Source: an uncultured Dehalococcoidia bacterium (GTDB taxonomy: Bacteria; Chloroflexota; Dehalococcoidia; Lucifugimonadales; CAJWUJ01). Taken from it: a DNA stretch of 64,000 bases. Made by a program: the position numbers and the translations under genes. The stretch lies in contig CAJWUJ010000001.1 of NCBI GenBank assembly GCA_913047625.1, positions 62,001-126,000 on the forward strand. The letters are read 5' to 3'. Below, piece by piece: positions 41,795 through 50,598 of this stretch. Each line of letters opens with the position of its first letter. Within the stretch, counting starts at the first letter, position 1. The notes beneath the pieces were generated by a model. That model was not told where the DNA came from, did not search any database, and saw only the letters and a program-made list of their open reading frames with translations.

Positions 41795-44200
41795 ATGAAG
41801 TATGCTGAGATTGCATTGGATGTCCCGCCATCCATAGGTGCCTCCTTTACATACACCATTCCAGATGTAGCGAGTAGATTTGTTCGTCTTGGTCACTTGG
41901 TATTTGTACCATTTAGAACTAGGGTGGTTATAGGTATAGTGGTTGCATTAAGCCCATGTAGTGCAGTGGCCAACCCAAGGGCAATATTGAGGCTTGCTTT
42001 AAAAGCACCTCTTCTTTCTCCAATACAGTTACAATTAGCATTTTGGATGAGTAGATATTATCGGATTAGTCTTTTTCGAACACTTATTCAATTCCTCCCG
42101 CCCGGTTATGTATTTCGTAAGGGGAAATATGTGAGATCTTTTGGAATTACAGATCCCACTCTAACCAAACACCAGAGTGCTTTACTAGATTCAATTCCCA
42201 AGACGAAATGGATCCCTGTCGTTAAGTTGACCGGTAGTAATCCTGAAGGAGCTAGTCTTTTAAGTGATTTAAGCCAACTTAAGGCAATGGGATTGGTCGA
42301 CACAGTAGACCAAATAGTCGATATAACAGTTACTCCTAAGTTTGATGATCACCTTTCTTTGACTCAGCTAGGTAAAGAAGCATTTAAAAAAGGCTTGATT
42401 GATAAATTCCGAACACCTCGACGATTTCAGTTAGTGCAAGAATTAGCACTTGTAGGCTTCCCTATGCCTAAAAGTGAATTAAAAGTGCGTTACAGATCTG
42501 ACATACTTAAAGTCCTTGAAGCAAAGGGTTATCTTTTGACTCAAAAATTAAGACAAAACAGAGTGCCTGCGATCCAAAACGATACCTGTTCAATGCAAGT
42601 GTTGCCTACGAAAGCGTCATCAGCCACATGGGAAAAAACGGAAATGGTGTTTTCTAAACATGGGAATAAATTCCTGCCTATGTTAATTAAGGGAGGATCA
42701 CCTGGTGAAAATAGAGAGATTTATTTAGCACTTATTGCTAACTGTATTGCCACTGGAAAGAAAGCTCTTATTCTTTTACCTGATACTTTGTCTGTGGACC
42801 AAGTATTTTGTGATTGCGCAACTAGATTTATTGGACAAGTAGCGGTATTTCACAGTGGTTTATCACAAGGTCAACAGTATGATCAATGGGAAGAGATACA
42901 GAAAAACAAATATACCGTAGTTGTTGGTTCCAGAAGCGCACTATTTTTACCTATTAAGAATCTTGGATTGATTGTTTGTGATGCTGAACATGATTGGTTA
43001 TATGAATATGATGACGTTCTTCCTAGTTATAATGCAAAAAAGACCGCAGCCAAATTGGCTGAGCTTAACAAGGCTCTTTACGTTATGAGCAGTGTGACTC
43101 CCACAGTGGAGACTTACTACGAGACACAAGGTAGGATTTATCCCCCACCTTCTATGGAAAATGAATCCAAGCTTTTTGGTTCTAATAGGGCAGAAATTAT
43201 AGATATGCGATTGGAAGGTGCAGATAGGATATCTACAATAATCAGTGCTCGACTCAGAAATGCACTACGAGAGTGTTTACAGAATGGTGGACAGGCTGCA
43301 CTGTTGCTGAACCGGCGCGGAACGGCAGCTATGGTTTACTGCAGAGCATGTGGCTATATTTTTAGATGCGTTACTTGTGATTATGTATTAATTCGGCAAA
43401 GTGGTTTCCAGTTATATTGTAATAACTGTCGCTCACGTGAAACTTATCAAGATAGGTGCTTGTCATGTTCGAGCCAGAATATAGTTGACTTAGGGACAGG
43501 AACGGAAAAACTAAAGCAGGAAGTGATGAGTCTCTTCCCAGAGATAACCGTCATGAAATGGGACAAGGATAGTGCGCCAGGTATCAAGACTCAGAGGACA
43601 ATTGCTCAGGAATTCCAGCGCCAGAAAATAGATGTGGTAGTCGGTACCCAAATGATCCTCAAAGGACTGGATGTCTCTTCAGTTAGTTTGATCGGAGTGA
43701 TAAGTGCTGATATCGGTCTTCAGTCTACTGATTTTCGATCTACGGAAAAAACGTTCCAACTGTTAGGTAATATTCCACGGCAACTAAAAGATATCGGAAC
43801 AAACATATCTTTGATCATCCAGACATACCAACCCAGTCACTACGCTATATTGGGTGGGCTAAGAAAAGACTACGAATCTTTTTATAACCGAGAAATCAGT
43901 GATAGACAGAAATTTCAACTCCCTCCATTCACTAAGATAGTCAAAGTCAGTCGAGTGGCTACTGATTCATATTTAGCTCGTGAAGAAATTATGGCATTGT
44001 CCCGCAGACTTCGAGAGAATCTAGGTAGGAGTCGAGATATATCGTCTATAGTGGGTCCAGTGCCAAGTCACCCTCACCGTTTCAAAGGGCGATATAAGTG
44101 GGATCTCTTACTGGTAGGACAAAACCCAAATGGATTCCTTCACAAGTATAATCTGTCGTCAAACTGGATTGTCGATGTGGATCCTGTATCAGTGTTTTAA
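41795..44200 (+). CDS. priA: PriA-type primosomal protein with degenerate helicase motifs
   Basis: PriA restarts stalled replication forks by loading the replicative helicase. Length (801 residues), N-terminal DNA-binding region (ASFTYTIPD), the eight-cysteine zinc region (YCRACGYIFRC to CLSC, around residues 515-560) and the C-terminal domain (QLPPFTKIVKV) all match. Helicase motifs do not: Walker A, expected as GVTGSGKT, is GGSPGENR at residues 300-307; the DEEH box is DAEH at 396-399; and motif VI, normally QVAGRAGRG, reads NIPRQLKDI near 660. ATPase activity is therefore unlikely. Actinobacterial PriA is a known precedent for helicase loss. ATG at 41795 follows an in-frame GTG at 41789; neither has a clear ribosome site. 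Confidence 0.88.
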   Translation: MKYAEIALDVPPSIGASFTYTIPDVASRFVRLGHLVFVPFRTRVVIGIVVALSPCSAVANPRAILRLALKAPLLSPIQLQLAFWMSRYYRISLFRTLIQFLPPGYVFRKGKYVRSFGITDPTLTKHQSALLDSIPKTKWIPVVKLTGSNPEGASLLSDLSQLKAMGLVDTVDQIVDITVTPKFDDHLSLTQLGKEAFKKGLIDKFRTPRRFQLVQELALVGFPMPKSELKVRYRSDILKVLEAKGYLLTQKLRQNRVPAIQNDTCSMQVLPTKASSATWEKTEMVFSKHGNKFLPMLIKGGSPGENREIYLALIANCIATGKKALILLPDTLSVDQVFCDCATRFIGQVAVFHSGLSQGQQYDQWEEIQKNKYTVVVGSRSALFLPIKNLGLIVCDAEHDWLYEYDDVLPSYNAKKTAAKLAELNKALYVMSSVTPTVETYYETQGRIYPPPSMENESKLFGSNRAEIIDMRLEGADRISTIISARLRNALRECLQNGGQAALLLNRRGTAAMVYCRACGYIFRCVTCDYVLIRQSGFQLYCNNCRSRETYQDRCLSCSSQNIVDLGTGTEKLKQEVMSLFPEITVMKWDKDSAPGIKTQRTIAQEFQRQKIDVVVGTQMILKGLDVSSVSLIGVISADIGLQSTDFRSTEKTFQLLGNIPRQLKDIGTNISLIIQTYQPSHYAILGGLRKDYESFYNREISDRQKFQLPPFTKIVKVSRVATDSYLAREEIMALSRRLRENLGRSRDISSIVGPVPSHPHRFKGRYKWDLLLVGQNPNGFLHKYNLSSNWIVDVDPVSVF

Positions 44201-44240
44201 GTATTATGAGTGTTTGATATAATTTTCTGGTTGGGAAGTG

Positions 44241-44729
44241 ATGGCAGTTTTATCTTTAAAATATTTACCTGATCCTATATTGCGTAAGAAAGCTCGGCCG
44301 GTCGCTAAAGTCGACCAGGTTATTGGTACGTTGATCAACGACATGTTCGATACCATGAGGGAAGCTGGTGGTGTCGGATTGGCAGCAAATCAAGTCGGTG
44401 AACTTTTACGAATAGCAGTTATTGAGATACCAGAAGAGCCTCCATTGGTATTGGTCAACCCTGAAGTCACGCGAAGAGTGGGCCGTAGAGAGGTTGAAGA
44501 AGGTTGCCTTAGCGTGCCGGGCTATAGTGGGATTGTGAATCGATCTATAAAGACTAAAGTTAAGGCATTAGATGCAGATGGAGTGCCGTTTCGTATTACT
44601 GCTGAAGGTCTTTTATCACAGGCTCTTGAACATGAAATCGATCATTTGAATGGAGTTTTGTTTATTGATCATCTTGTTGAGCCTGGAGAATTAATTCCTG
44701 TCTCTGCTTCAGAAGAAATGGAAGATTAG
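44241..44729 (+). CDS. def: Peptide deformylase
   Basis: This enzyme of 162 residues removes the formyl group from the N-terminal methionine of new proteins. Three motifs define it: GVGLAANQVG, EGCLSVPG (metal Cys) and QALEHEIDHLNG (HExxH). ATG at 44241 has GGGAAG upstream; the GTG at 44238 is less likely. It follows priA closely, the usual neighbour order in many genomes, where fmt often comes next but does not here. Confidence 0.96.
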   Translation: MAVLSLKYLPDPILRKKARPVAKVDQVIGTLINDMFDTMREAGGVGLAANQVGELLRIAVIEIPEEPPLVLVNPEVTRRVGRREVEEGCLSVPGYSGIVNRSIKTKVKALDADGVPFRITAEGLLSQALEHEIDHLNGVLFIDHLVEPGELIPVSASEEMED

Positions 44730-44844
44730 TAGGATTACTGAAGTCCAAAACTGCAGAGCAACAGTAACCTATTCATGGCTCCGAGCTATGACAGGCTCGG
44801 GTAAAACTTTCAATATAAGTGAAATTATTTTTGTAAATCGTTTT

Positions 44845-44882
44845 AAACCGTAGGTTGAACGTGCTACAATGTGCTTACGGTT
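44845..44882. repeat. Inverted repeat in the secD leader region
   Basis: A perfect 8-base inverted repeat, AAACCGTA at 44845-44852 and TACGGTTT at 44875-44882, with a 22-base spacer. A separate 6-base stem CCGAGC/GCTCGG is at 44781-44800 beyond def. They occupy most of the 228-base gap between def and secD. No clear promoter or U-run was found. Confidence 0.45.
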
Positions 44883-44957
44883 TATGCTATAAAACGTATG
44901 CTTCAAAGTTTATTTGAGGCTTTAGAATGGATATATTTTTTTTAAGGAAGCGTTCCT

Positions 44958-46826
44958 TTGCGTCGGATAAGTTATCCAAAGTTAATATTTACGCTTGCAG
45001 TTTTCGCTATCGGCATCAGTTCATTGCTTGTAGAGCAGATAAACATACCACTTGGTGGGACTGATTTTAAACGCGGAACTCAAGATACAGTGGTTGGTTT
45101 GCAGCTTGGCTTAGATCTTCAAGGTGGAAGCCATTTGGTTTATCAGGCTAAAAGAACAGCCCCGACTCAACGTCAAGTAGACGCCGCCTATGATGCTTTG
45201 GACGAGACCTCTGGATCAATTTTAGATAAGGCCCGGGCAGTTGAAAGGGTAGGTAGTGATGGTATGTTACTACTGGCATGGCAGAAAGATGTAGACAGTG
45301 TTTTAGAGGGTTTAGACGACAGTGAAGGCCGTGAATTAAAACTAACAGCACAGCTAGAATTAGGTACCACTTTAATTTATGAGGTTTTGGCTTCCACTGG
45401 GAGCAGAAGTGTGGTTACGGAATATGTCGGCCAAGTTCGAACTGCCTTAGAGGAAAATAACTACCAGGATTTTCTAGTAACACCTATGGGTAAACGCAAT
45501 ATACTAGTAAATATTCCTGAGCAGGATACATTAGTAGCACCGGCAGATGTCTTGAGCGTCATAGGTGGAATTCAACTCAATGAAGCTTTGATTCCTTCTT
45601 GGGCTGAAGGCGGATTATTTTACTGGGAAGCGCAAGGTGACGAACCAACTGAAGATCAAATAGAGGGTGTGATATCTACTATTAGGAGAAGAATAGACGC
45701 ATTCGGGGTTACTGAACCAGTTATTCAACTTCTTGGAACAGACCGTATTCTGATCCAGTTGCCTGGCATAAGCGATTTAGAACAAGCAAAGAGCCTGATT
45801 GGTAGGACTGCTAGATTAGAATTCAAGGAACGGGAATGTGTGGCCCAGCCATGTAATATTATTGGGAATTATATAGATAAAGAAACCGGACTTACAGGCG
45901 ACGCCCTGCAGAGATCATATGCAAGTCAAAATCCTACTACTGGAGCACCAGTTGTATCATTTGAGTTTAAATCTGATCCAGCTAGGGTTTTTGCAGAATT
46001 AACGACTCGTCTTTCTAAGACAAACGATGCTATAGCCATATTCTTGGATGGGGATGAGTTGATAGCACCAGTAGTTAGGCAAAGTATTCTCACAGGATCG
46101 GGATTTATAGAAGGTTCCCAATTGTCACCTTTCTCTCCGGATGAAGCTAGGACGTTGGCCATTCAACTCGAATCAGGTATTTTACCCGTATCTATTGACT
46201 TGATCCAAGAGCGAGATGTGGATGCAATTTTGGGGAAAGAATCGCTCGAAAATAGTTTAATTGCAGGTTTAATAGGATTAGGACTTGTTTTTCTCTTCAT
46301 GACTTTGACATATCGCTTGGCAGGCATAGTAGGTTGTCTGGCTTTGAGCTGGTATATCATAGTGGTCATCGCGATATTTAAACTCATTCCTGTCACCTTA
46401 ACTTTATCTGGTGTGGCAGCCTTCATACTTTCTATTGGGCTAGCAGTTGATGCCAACATTCTGGTTTTTGAAAGAACAAAAGAGGAATTGCGCCTAGGCC
46501 GAACTTTAATGTCAGCTGTGCAAGTTGGTTTTAATAGAGCATGGTCTGCTATCCGAGATGGCAATGTCTCCACCATGATAACCTGTGCAATTCTTTTCTG
46601 GTTTGGACAGCGTTTAGGTACTAGTGTGATCCAGGGTTTCGCTTTGACTCTGTTTATTGGAGTTGCCGTGAGTATGATTAGTGCAACTGTAGTAACACGA
46701 ACACTGTTATTGATTACTATTATTAGCCCGTTAGGTCGACTAAAAGGGTTGTTTACCCCTGAGGGTTTCCATTTAACAGGTAAGATTTCTACGATAGATT
46801 CTGCGAAACAAGGTGAAACCCTATGA
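44958..46826 (+). CDS. secD: Protein translocase subunit SecD
   Basis: This 622-residue membrane protein aids Sec-dependent export using proton motive force. One N-terminal helix is followed by a large extracytoplasmic P1 domain (LGLDLQGGSHLVYQ near 50 to LIPS) and five C-terminal helices with GLAVDANILVFERTKEELR, the SecD/F motif. The start is TTG at 44958, with AAGGAAG seven bases before it. It overlaps secF by four bases (ATGA), so translation is coupled. The conserved domain order matches single-gene SecD, not the fused SecDF. Confidence 0.95.
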   Translation: MRRISYPKLIFTLAVFAIGISSLLVEQINIPLGGTDFKRGTQDTVVGLQLGLDLQGGSHLVYQAKRTAPTQRQVDAAYDALDETSGSILDKARAVERVGSDGMLLLAWQKDVDSVLEGLDDSEGRELKLTAQLELGTTLIYEVLASTGSRSVVTEYVGQVRTALEENNYQDFLVTPMGKRNILVNIPEQDTLVAPADVLSVIGGIQLNEALIPSWAEGGLFYWEAQGDEPTEDQIEGVISTIRRRIDAFGVTEPVIQLLGTDRILIQLPGISDLEQAKSLIGRTARLEFKERECVAQPCNIIGNYIDKETGLTGDALQRSYASQNPTTGAPVVSFEFKSDPARVFAELTTRLSKTNDAIAIFLDGDELIAPVVRQSILTGSGFIEGSQLSPFSPDEARTLAIQLESGILPVSIDLIQERDVDAILGKESLENSLIAGLIGLGLVFLFMTLTYRLAGIVGCLALSWYIIVVIAIFKLIPVTLTLSGVAAFILSIGLAVDANILVFERTKEELRLGRTLMSAVQVGFNRAWSAIRDGNVSTMITCAILFWFGQRLGTSVIQGFALTLFIGVAVSMISATVVTRTLLLITIISPLGRLKGLFTPEGFHLTGKISTIDSAKQGETL

Positions 46827-47755
46827 GTATCATCAAGACTCGACGAATCTTTTTTGCTCTTTCAGCAGTGCTTTTGCTAGTATCAGTTGTTTCATTGATA
46901 ATGCCGCCTGCATTGAATCCAGGAATAGATTTTTCCAGTGGCTCTACTTTGGAGGTTCGTTTCACAAAACAAGTGAACGAAGATTCTATTAGAGATAAAC
47001 TAGCCTCCCTCGGACACCAAAATGCAATGATTCAGAGCATGGGGCAGAATGAATTTTTCATACGACTGAAATCTCAGGAAAGCGGTCAGACACTTGATAG
47101 AGGATTGATGTTGGATGCTCTTCAGGAAATTGCCATGATAGATTCCTCTAACTTTGATTCGGTTTCTCCTATAATAGCCATTGAAACTGTGAGGAATGCG
47201 ACTATTGCGGTGGTCGTGGCTGCTATAGGGATTTTGCTGTACATCACATGGGTATTTCGGGCAGTGTCGCATCCTTTTAGATATGGAGTCTCGGCTATTA
47301 TTGCGTTGATCCATGATGTGGTAATCATCCTCGGTGTCTTCTCGGTACTCGGCAAGATTACAGGGCTAGAAGTAAACGCGATGTTCATCGTGGGAATATT
47401 GACAGTAATAGGCTATAGCGTTAACGATACGATTGTTGTTTTTGATAGGCTGAGAGAGAATTTATTGATTGATTCTGCTAGGTCCTTTGAAGAATCGGTA
47501 AACGTAAGTATATTAGAAAGTATTGGCCGATCTTTAAACACTTCTATAACTACATTGGTGGTTGGTTTTGCCTTATTACTATTTGGTGGCACCACTATTA
47601 GAGAGTTAGTGGTTGTCTTAATAGTAGGAATTATATCGGGAACCTATAGCTCTATTTTTGTTGCAAGTCATTTATTGATAGCTTGGGAAAAAAGAGAATT
47701 AGCCGGTCTTTTAAGTCGTATTCCATTTCTTGGGAAAAGACGATCCACTCTTTAA
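46823..47755 (+). CDS. secF: Protein translocase subunit SecF
   Basis: This 310-residue membrane partner of SecD has an N-terminal helix, a P1-like periplasmic region beginning PGIDFSSGSTLEVRF, and a five-helix C-terminal block with VIGYSVNDTIVVFDRLREN and SLNTSITTL, the SecF signatures. It starts inside the secD stop codon region (4-base overlap). It is followed 65 bases later by nfo. Confidence 0.95.
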   Translation: MSIIKTRRIFFALSAVLLLVSVVSLIMPPALNPGIDFSSGSTLEVRFTKQVNEDSIRDKLASLGHQNAMIQSMGQNEFFIRLKSQESGQTLDRGLMLDALQEIAMIDSSNFDSVSPIIAIETVRNATIAVVVAAIGILLYITWVFRAVSHPFRYGVSAIIALIHDVVIILGVFSVLGKITGLEVNAMFIVGILTVIGYSVNDTIVVFDRLRENLLIDSARSFEESVNVSILESIGRSLNTSITTLVVGFALLLFGGTTIRELVVVLIVGIISGTYSSIFVASHLLIAWEKRELAGLLSRIPFLGKRRSTL

Positions 47756-47820
47756 GAACGTAGGATTTTTTGTACCGAGATGCTTGTAGCGCATGCAGAT
47801 ACTAGGGCAATAGGGTAGTT

Positions 47821-48672
47821 ATGCGAATTGGAGCTCATGTGTCCTCCTCTGGAGGATTAGATAAGGTTATTGATAGAACTCGCTCTATTGGTGCTGAGCT
47901 GTGTCAGATCTTTTGTTCCTCGCCTCAAAGTTGGGCTTTTAAGCATTTACCCATAGACCAGTTGCTTTCTTTCAAACAACAGGCTTTTGAGCATAATATC
48001 GGTCCCAATTTTTTACATGGGATTTACTTGTTGAATATTGGAGTCAGTGATGAGGATAGGTGGAACAAGACTATTCAAAGTTTGGTTAATTATATGGAAG
48101 TAGCTTCTCAGACTGGGATTAAAGGGGTGATTTTTCACCCAGGAAACCACGCAGGACTAGGCTTTGATAAGGTTCTAGATAGATGCGCCCAGGCTATTTC
48201 GAAAGTTTTATCCTCATCCTTAGGTTCTGCTGAGCTCATCATTGAGAATTCTGCTGGTATGGGGAATTCCATTGGATCCAATTTTTCCGAAATCGGCACA
48301 TTAATCAGAAGTGTCAATAATAATCGATGCAAAGTTTGTATTGATACGCAGCATTCTTATGCTTCAGGTTATGATATAACCAGCAGAGAAGGGCTTAACC
48401 AAACATTGCAGGAATTTGAGGATCATATAGGTTTCGACAAACTGGCTGCAATTCACGTCAACGACTCTAAGAAACCACTTGGATCAGGAGTCGACAGACA
48501 TGAGAATTTAGGAGAGGGTTATCTTGGCTTGTCCACTTTCGAGAATTTAGTGACTCACGAAGCTTTAAAAGATATTCCATTAATATTGGAGGTTCCTGGA
48601 CAGGATCGAAAAGGACCTGACCAGCAGAATATTGATATTCTAAAAGGGTTTAGAGAAGCTGCCTTTAATTAA
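47821..48672 (+). CDS. nfo: Endonuclease IV (AP endonuclease)
   Basis: This 283-residue zinc enzyme cleaves DNA 5' of abasic sites in base excision repair. The fold is a TIM barrel; visible motifs are MRIGAHVSSSGGL at the N-terminus, ELIIENSAGMGNSIG, VCIDTQHSYASGYDI, and AIHVNDSKKPLGSGVDRHENLGEG, which carries metal His and Asp ligands. ATG at 47821 with a plausible AGGGTAG upstream. It converges with the peptidyl-prolyl isomerase gene 67 bases away. Confidence 0.95.
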   Translation: MRIGAHVSSSGGLDKVIDRTRSIGAELCQIFCSSPQSWAFKHLPIDQLLSFKQQAFEHNIGPNFLHGIYLLNIGVSDEDRWNKTIQSLVNYMEVASQTGIKGVIFHPGNHAGLGFDKVLDRCAQAISKVLSSSLGSAELIIENSAGMGNSIGSNFSEIGTLIRSVNNNRCKVCIDTQHSYASGYDITSREGLNQTLQEFEDHIGFDKLAAIHVNDSKKPLGSGVDRHENLGEGYLGLSTFENLVTHEALKDIPLILEVPGQDRKGPDQQNIDILKGFREAAFN

Positions 48673-48739
48673 GATATTAAAGAATCCTCCAGGATATGCC
48701 TGGCAGTTAAAACGTTTTACGGAGTACTCAGTTGCAAGT

Positions 48740-49414
48740 TTAGGATTCTGTTATTGTTACAGAAACAAGCTTGTCGCCCGGCTCTACCGCAGTGGATGGA
48801 TCACGAGTTGCAAGACTCAAAACTACATCCATTGATTGCTCGTCGTCCGTTACCTTACCGAAAACTGTGTGAGCACTGTCAAGATGAGGCTGGGGCTCAA
48901 AGGTTATGAAGAATTGACTGCCACCAGTATTGGGTCCTGCATTGGCCATAGATAAGGCTCCCTTAGTATGGGTTTGATTGGTTCTATTCTCTATCTCATC
49001 AGGAATAGTCCAGCCTGGGCCGCCACTGCCTGTACCTGAAGGATCGCCACCTTGAGCCATAAATCCGGGAATGACTCTATGAAATGTTGTTCCGTCATAA
49101 TATCCGTCCCTAGCGAGGTTAACAAAGTTATTAACCGTTATAGGGGCTTCTTTCGCAAATAGTTCTATTTCGATTTTGCCCTTATTTTCGATCGTGAACG
49201 TCGCGGAATATGATTTATTCGTAGAAATATTCATTTCGTAAGGTCCCTTTCTTTCTTGTTCAATCTCTGCTTCTGTAGTTGTATCTTCACTTGTACCCTC
49301 TTGTTCAATTTCTGCTTCTGTAGTTGTATCTTCATCTGTACTCTGGCAGGCTACCGAAAAACATAATAATAGCCCTAGTGAGATGGGCACAACTATATTT
49401 TTTATATTTTTCAT
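48740..49414 (-). CDS. Cyclophilin-type peptidyl-prolyl isomerase lipoprotein
   Basis: This 224-residue cyclophilin has an N-terminal signal peptide and lipobox (SVAC), so it is probably anchored outside the cytoplasmic membrane and helps fold exported proteins. The linker holds two near-identical 15-residue units ([12 protein letters not shown]), a 45-base tandem repeat. The cyclophilin domain includes [32 protein letters not shown] and [12 protein letters not shown]. The ATG overlaps the stop of the upstream leucine-dehydrogenase gene by four bases (ATGA). Confidence 0.92.
   Translation of the reverse strand: MKNIKNIVVPISLGLLLCFSVACQSTDEDTTTEAEIEQEGTSEDTTTEAEIEQERKGPYEMNISTNKSYSATFTIENKGKIEIELFAKEAPITVNNFVNLARDGYYDGTTFHRVIPGFMAQGGDPSGTGSGGPGWTIPDEIENRTNQTHTKGALSMANAGPNTGGSQFFITFEPQPHLDSAHTVFGKVTDDEQSMDVVLSLATRDPSTAVEPGDKLVSVTITES
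49254..49343. repeat. 45-bp tandem duplication in the cyclophilin linker
   Basis: Two consecutive copies of about 45 bases (roughly 49254-49298 and 49299-49343), differing at a few positions, encode the repeat [12 protein letters not shown] plus three variable residues. It is in the flexible linker, where length change is tolerated. Confidence 0.75.
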
Positions 49415-50487
49415 AAGCCTGTATTTATCCTTCGTAGTTTTTTCACCGCATTGATTCTACCTACAGCAAAATTATCGGCTGCTAATGCTGTGTTTATGTT
49501 TTCCTGTTTTGAAGTTTGGATGACTTGGTTCATAGTCTCGAAGATATCATTGGCTTTGTTCATCGCTCTGTCAAGACTATATTCCGTACCGATCTCGCAG
49601 GATATGTTGATGACCCCACCCGCATTTACTATGTAGTCTGGGGCATATAAAATCCCCTGTTTCTGTATAAGTTCCCCTTCTTCTATAGTCTCAAGTTGGT
49701 TATTAGCCCCTCCACAGACAATTTGGCACTTGAGCTTGGGAATCGTTGTTTTACTCAGGATACCTCCTAGGGCACATGGTGAGAAAATATCACAGGACAC
49801 ACTGTAAATATCGTCAGGGTCAACGATAGTAACTTGAGGATGATCCTTTATATTATCCAAAGCGGATGAAAAGAGATCGGTTACAATAAGCTGCACTGTT
49901 TCTTCTTTGAGTAAATGAACCGACAGGGCTTGCGCAACTTTTCCATATCCTTGGATAGCAATAGTTTTATTTGCGAGAGACTCTGTCCCCCATATTTCCT
50001 GAGCACAGGCTTGCATACCTCTGAATACGCCAAATCCTGTTACTTTTGATGGATCTCCGCTGCTGCCATATGATTCCGGTAGGCCTGTGACATGTTTGGT
50101 TTCAAGGGCAGTCCATTCCATATCTCTGAGGGTGGTTCCAACGTCCTCAGTGGTAAGATACCGTCCGCCTAGCGTATCAACGAATCGACCAAATGCTCTG
50201 AACAGCCCTTCGGTTTTGTCTTTTTGTGGGTCGGCAATTATTAAGGCTTTGCCTCCTCCGAAAGGAAGACCTGCTGCTGCCGACTTATAAGACATAGCCT
50301 TGGCGAGTCTCAGGACATCCTCAAGAGCTTCGCCTTCGGTGGCATGTGGCCATATTCTACATCCTCCAAGGGCAGGACCCAATGTGGTATCGTGTATGGC
50401 AATAAGTGCTCGCAACCCGCAACTGTTATCCGTATACATGGAAAGTTGTTCGTAGCCAGAGTGCTCCATATAGTCAAATATTTGCAT
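49411..50487 (-). CDS. Leucine/valine/phenylalanine dehydrogenase
   Basis: This Glu/Leu/Phe/Val dehydrogenase family enzyme of about 358 residues performs NAD-dependent oxidative deamination of branched-chain amino acids to 2-oxo acids, or the reverse. The N-terminal domain has [19 protein letters not shown] and [12 protein letters not shown], with catalytic Lys in these motifs. The Rossmann domain has [17 protein letters not shown]. The ATG at 50487 with GGAGCTAG upstream is preferred to 50514. The leucine dehydrogenase subgroup is the best match. It is translationally coupled to the downstream cyclophilin gene. Confidence 0.9.
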   Translation of the reverse strand: MQIFDYMEHSGYEQLSMYTDNSCGLRALIAIHDTTLGPALGGCRIWPHATEGEALEDVLRLAKAMSYKSAAAGLPFGGGKALIIADPQKDKTEGLFRAFGRFVDTLGGRYLTTEDVGTTLRDMEWTALETKHVTGLPESYGSSGDPSKVTGFGVFRGMQACAQEIWGTESLANKTIAIQGYGKVAQALSVHLLKEETVQLIVTDLFSSALDNIKDHPQVTIVDPDDIYSVSCDIFSPCALGGILSKTTIPKLKCQIVCGGANNQLETIEEGELIQKQGILYAPDYIVNAGGVINISCEIGTEYSLDRAMNKANDIFETMNQVIQTSKQENINTALAADNFAVGRINAVKKLRRINTGL

Positions 50488-50598
50488 TTTACTAGCTCCT
50501 GTTTTGGCGATCACTTGAGATGTGATTTGTGGAATTATAGCATAAGCCTAGAACAGTAGGGTTGTCCTTACTAGATTGGTTTATGGATCAAGGGTTTT

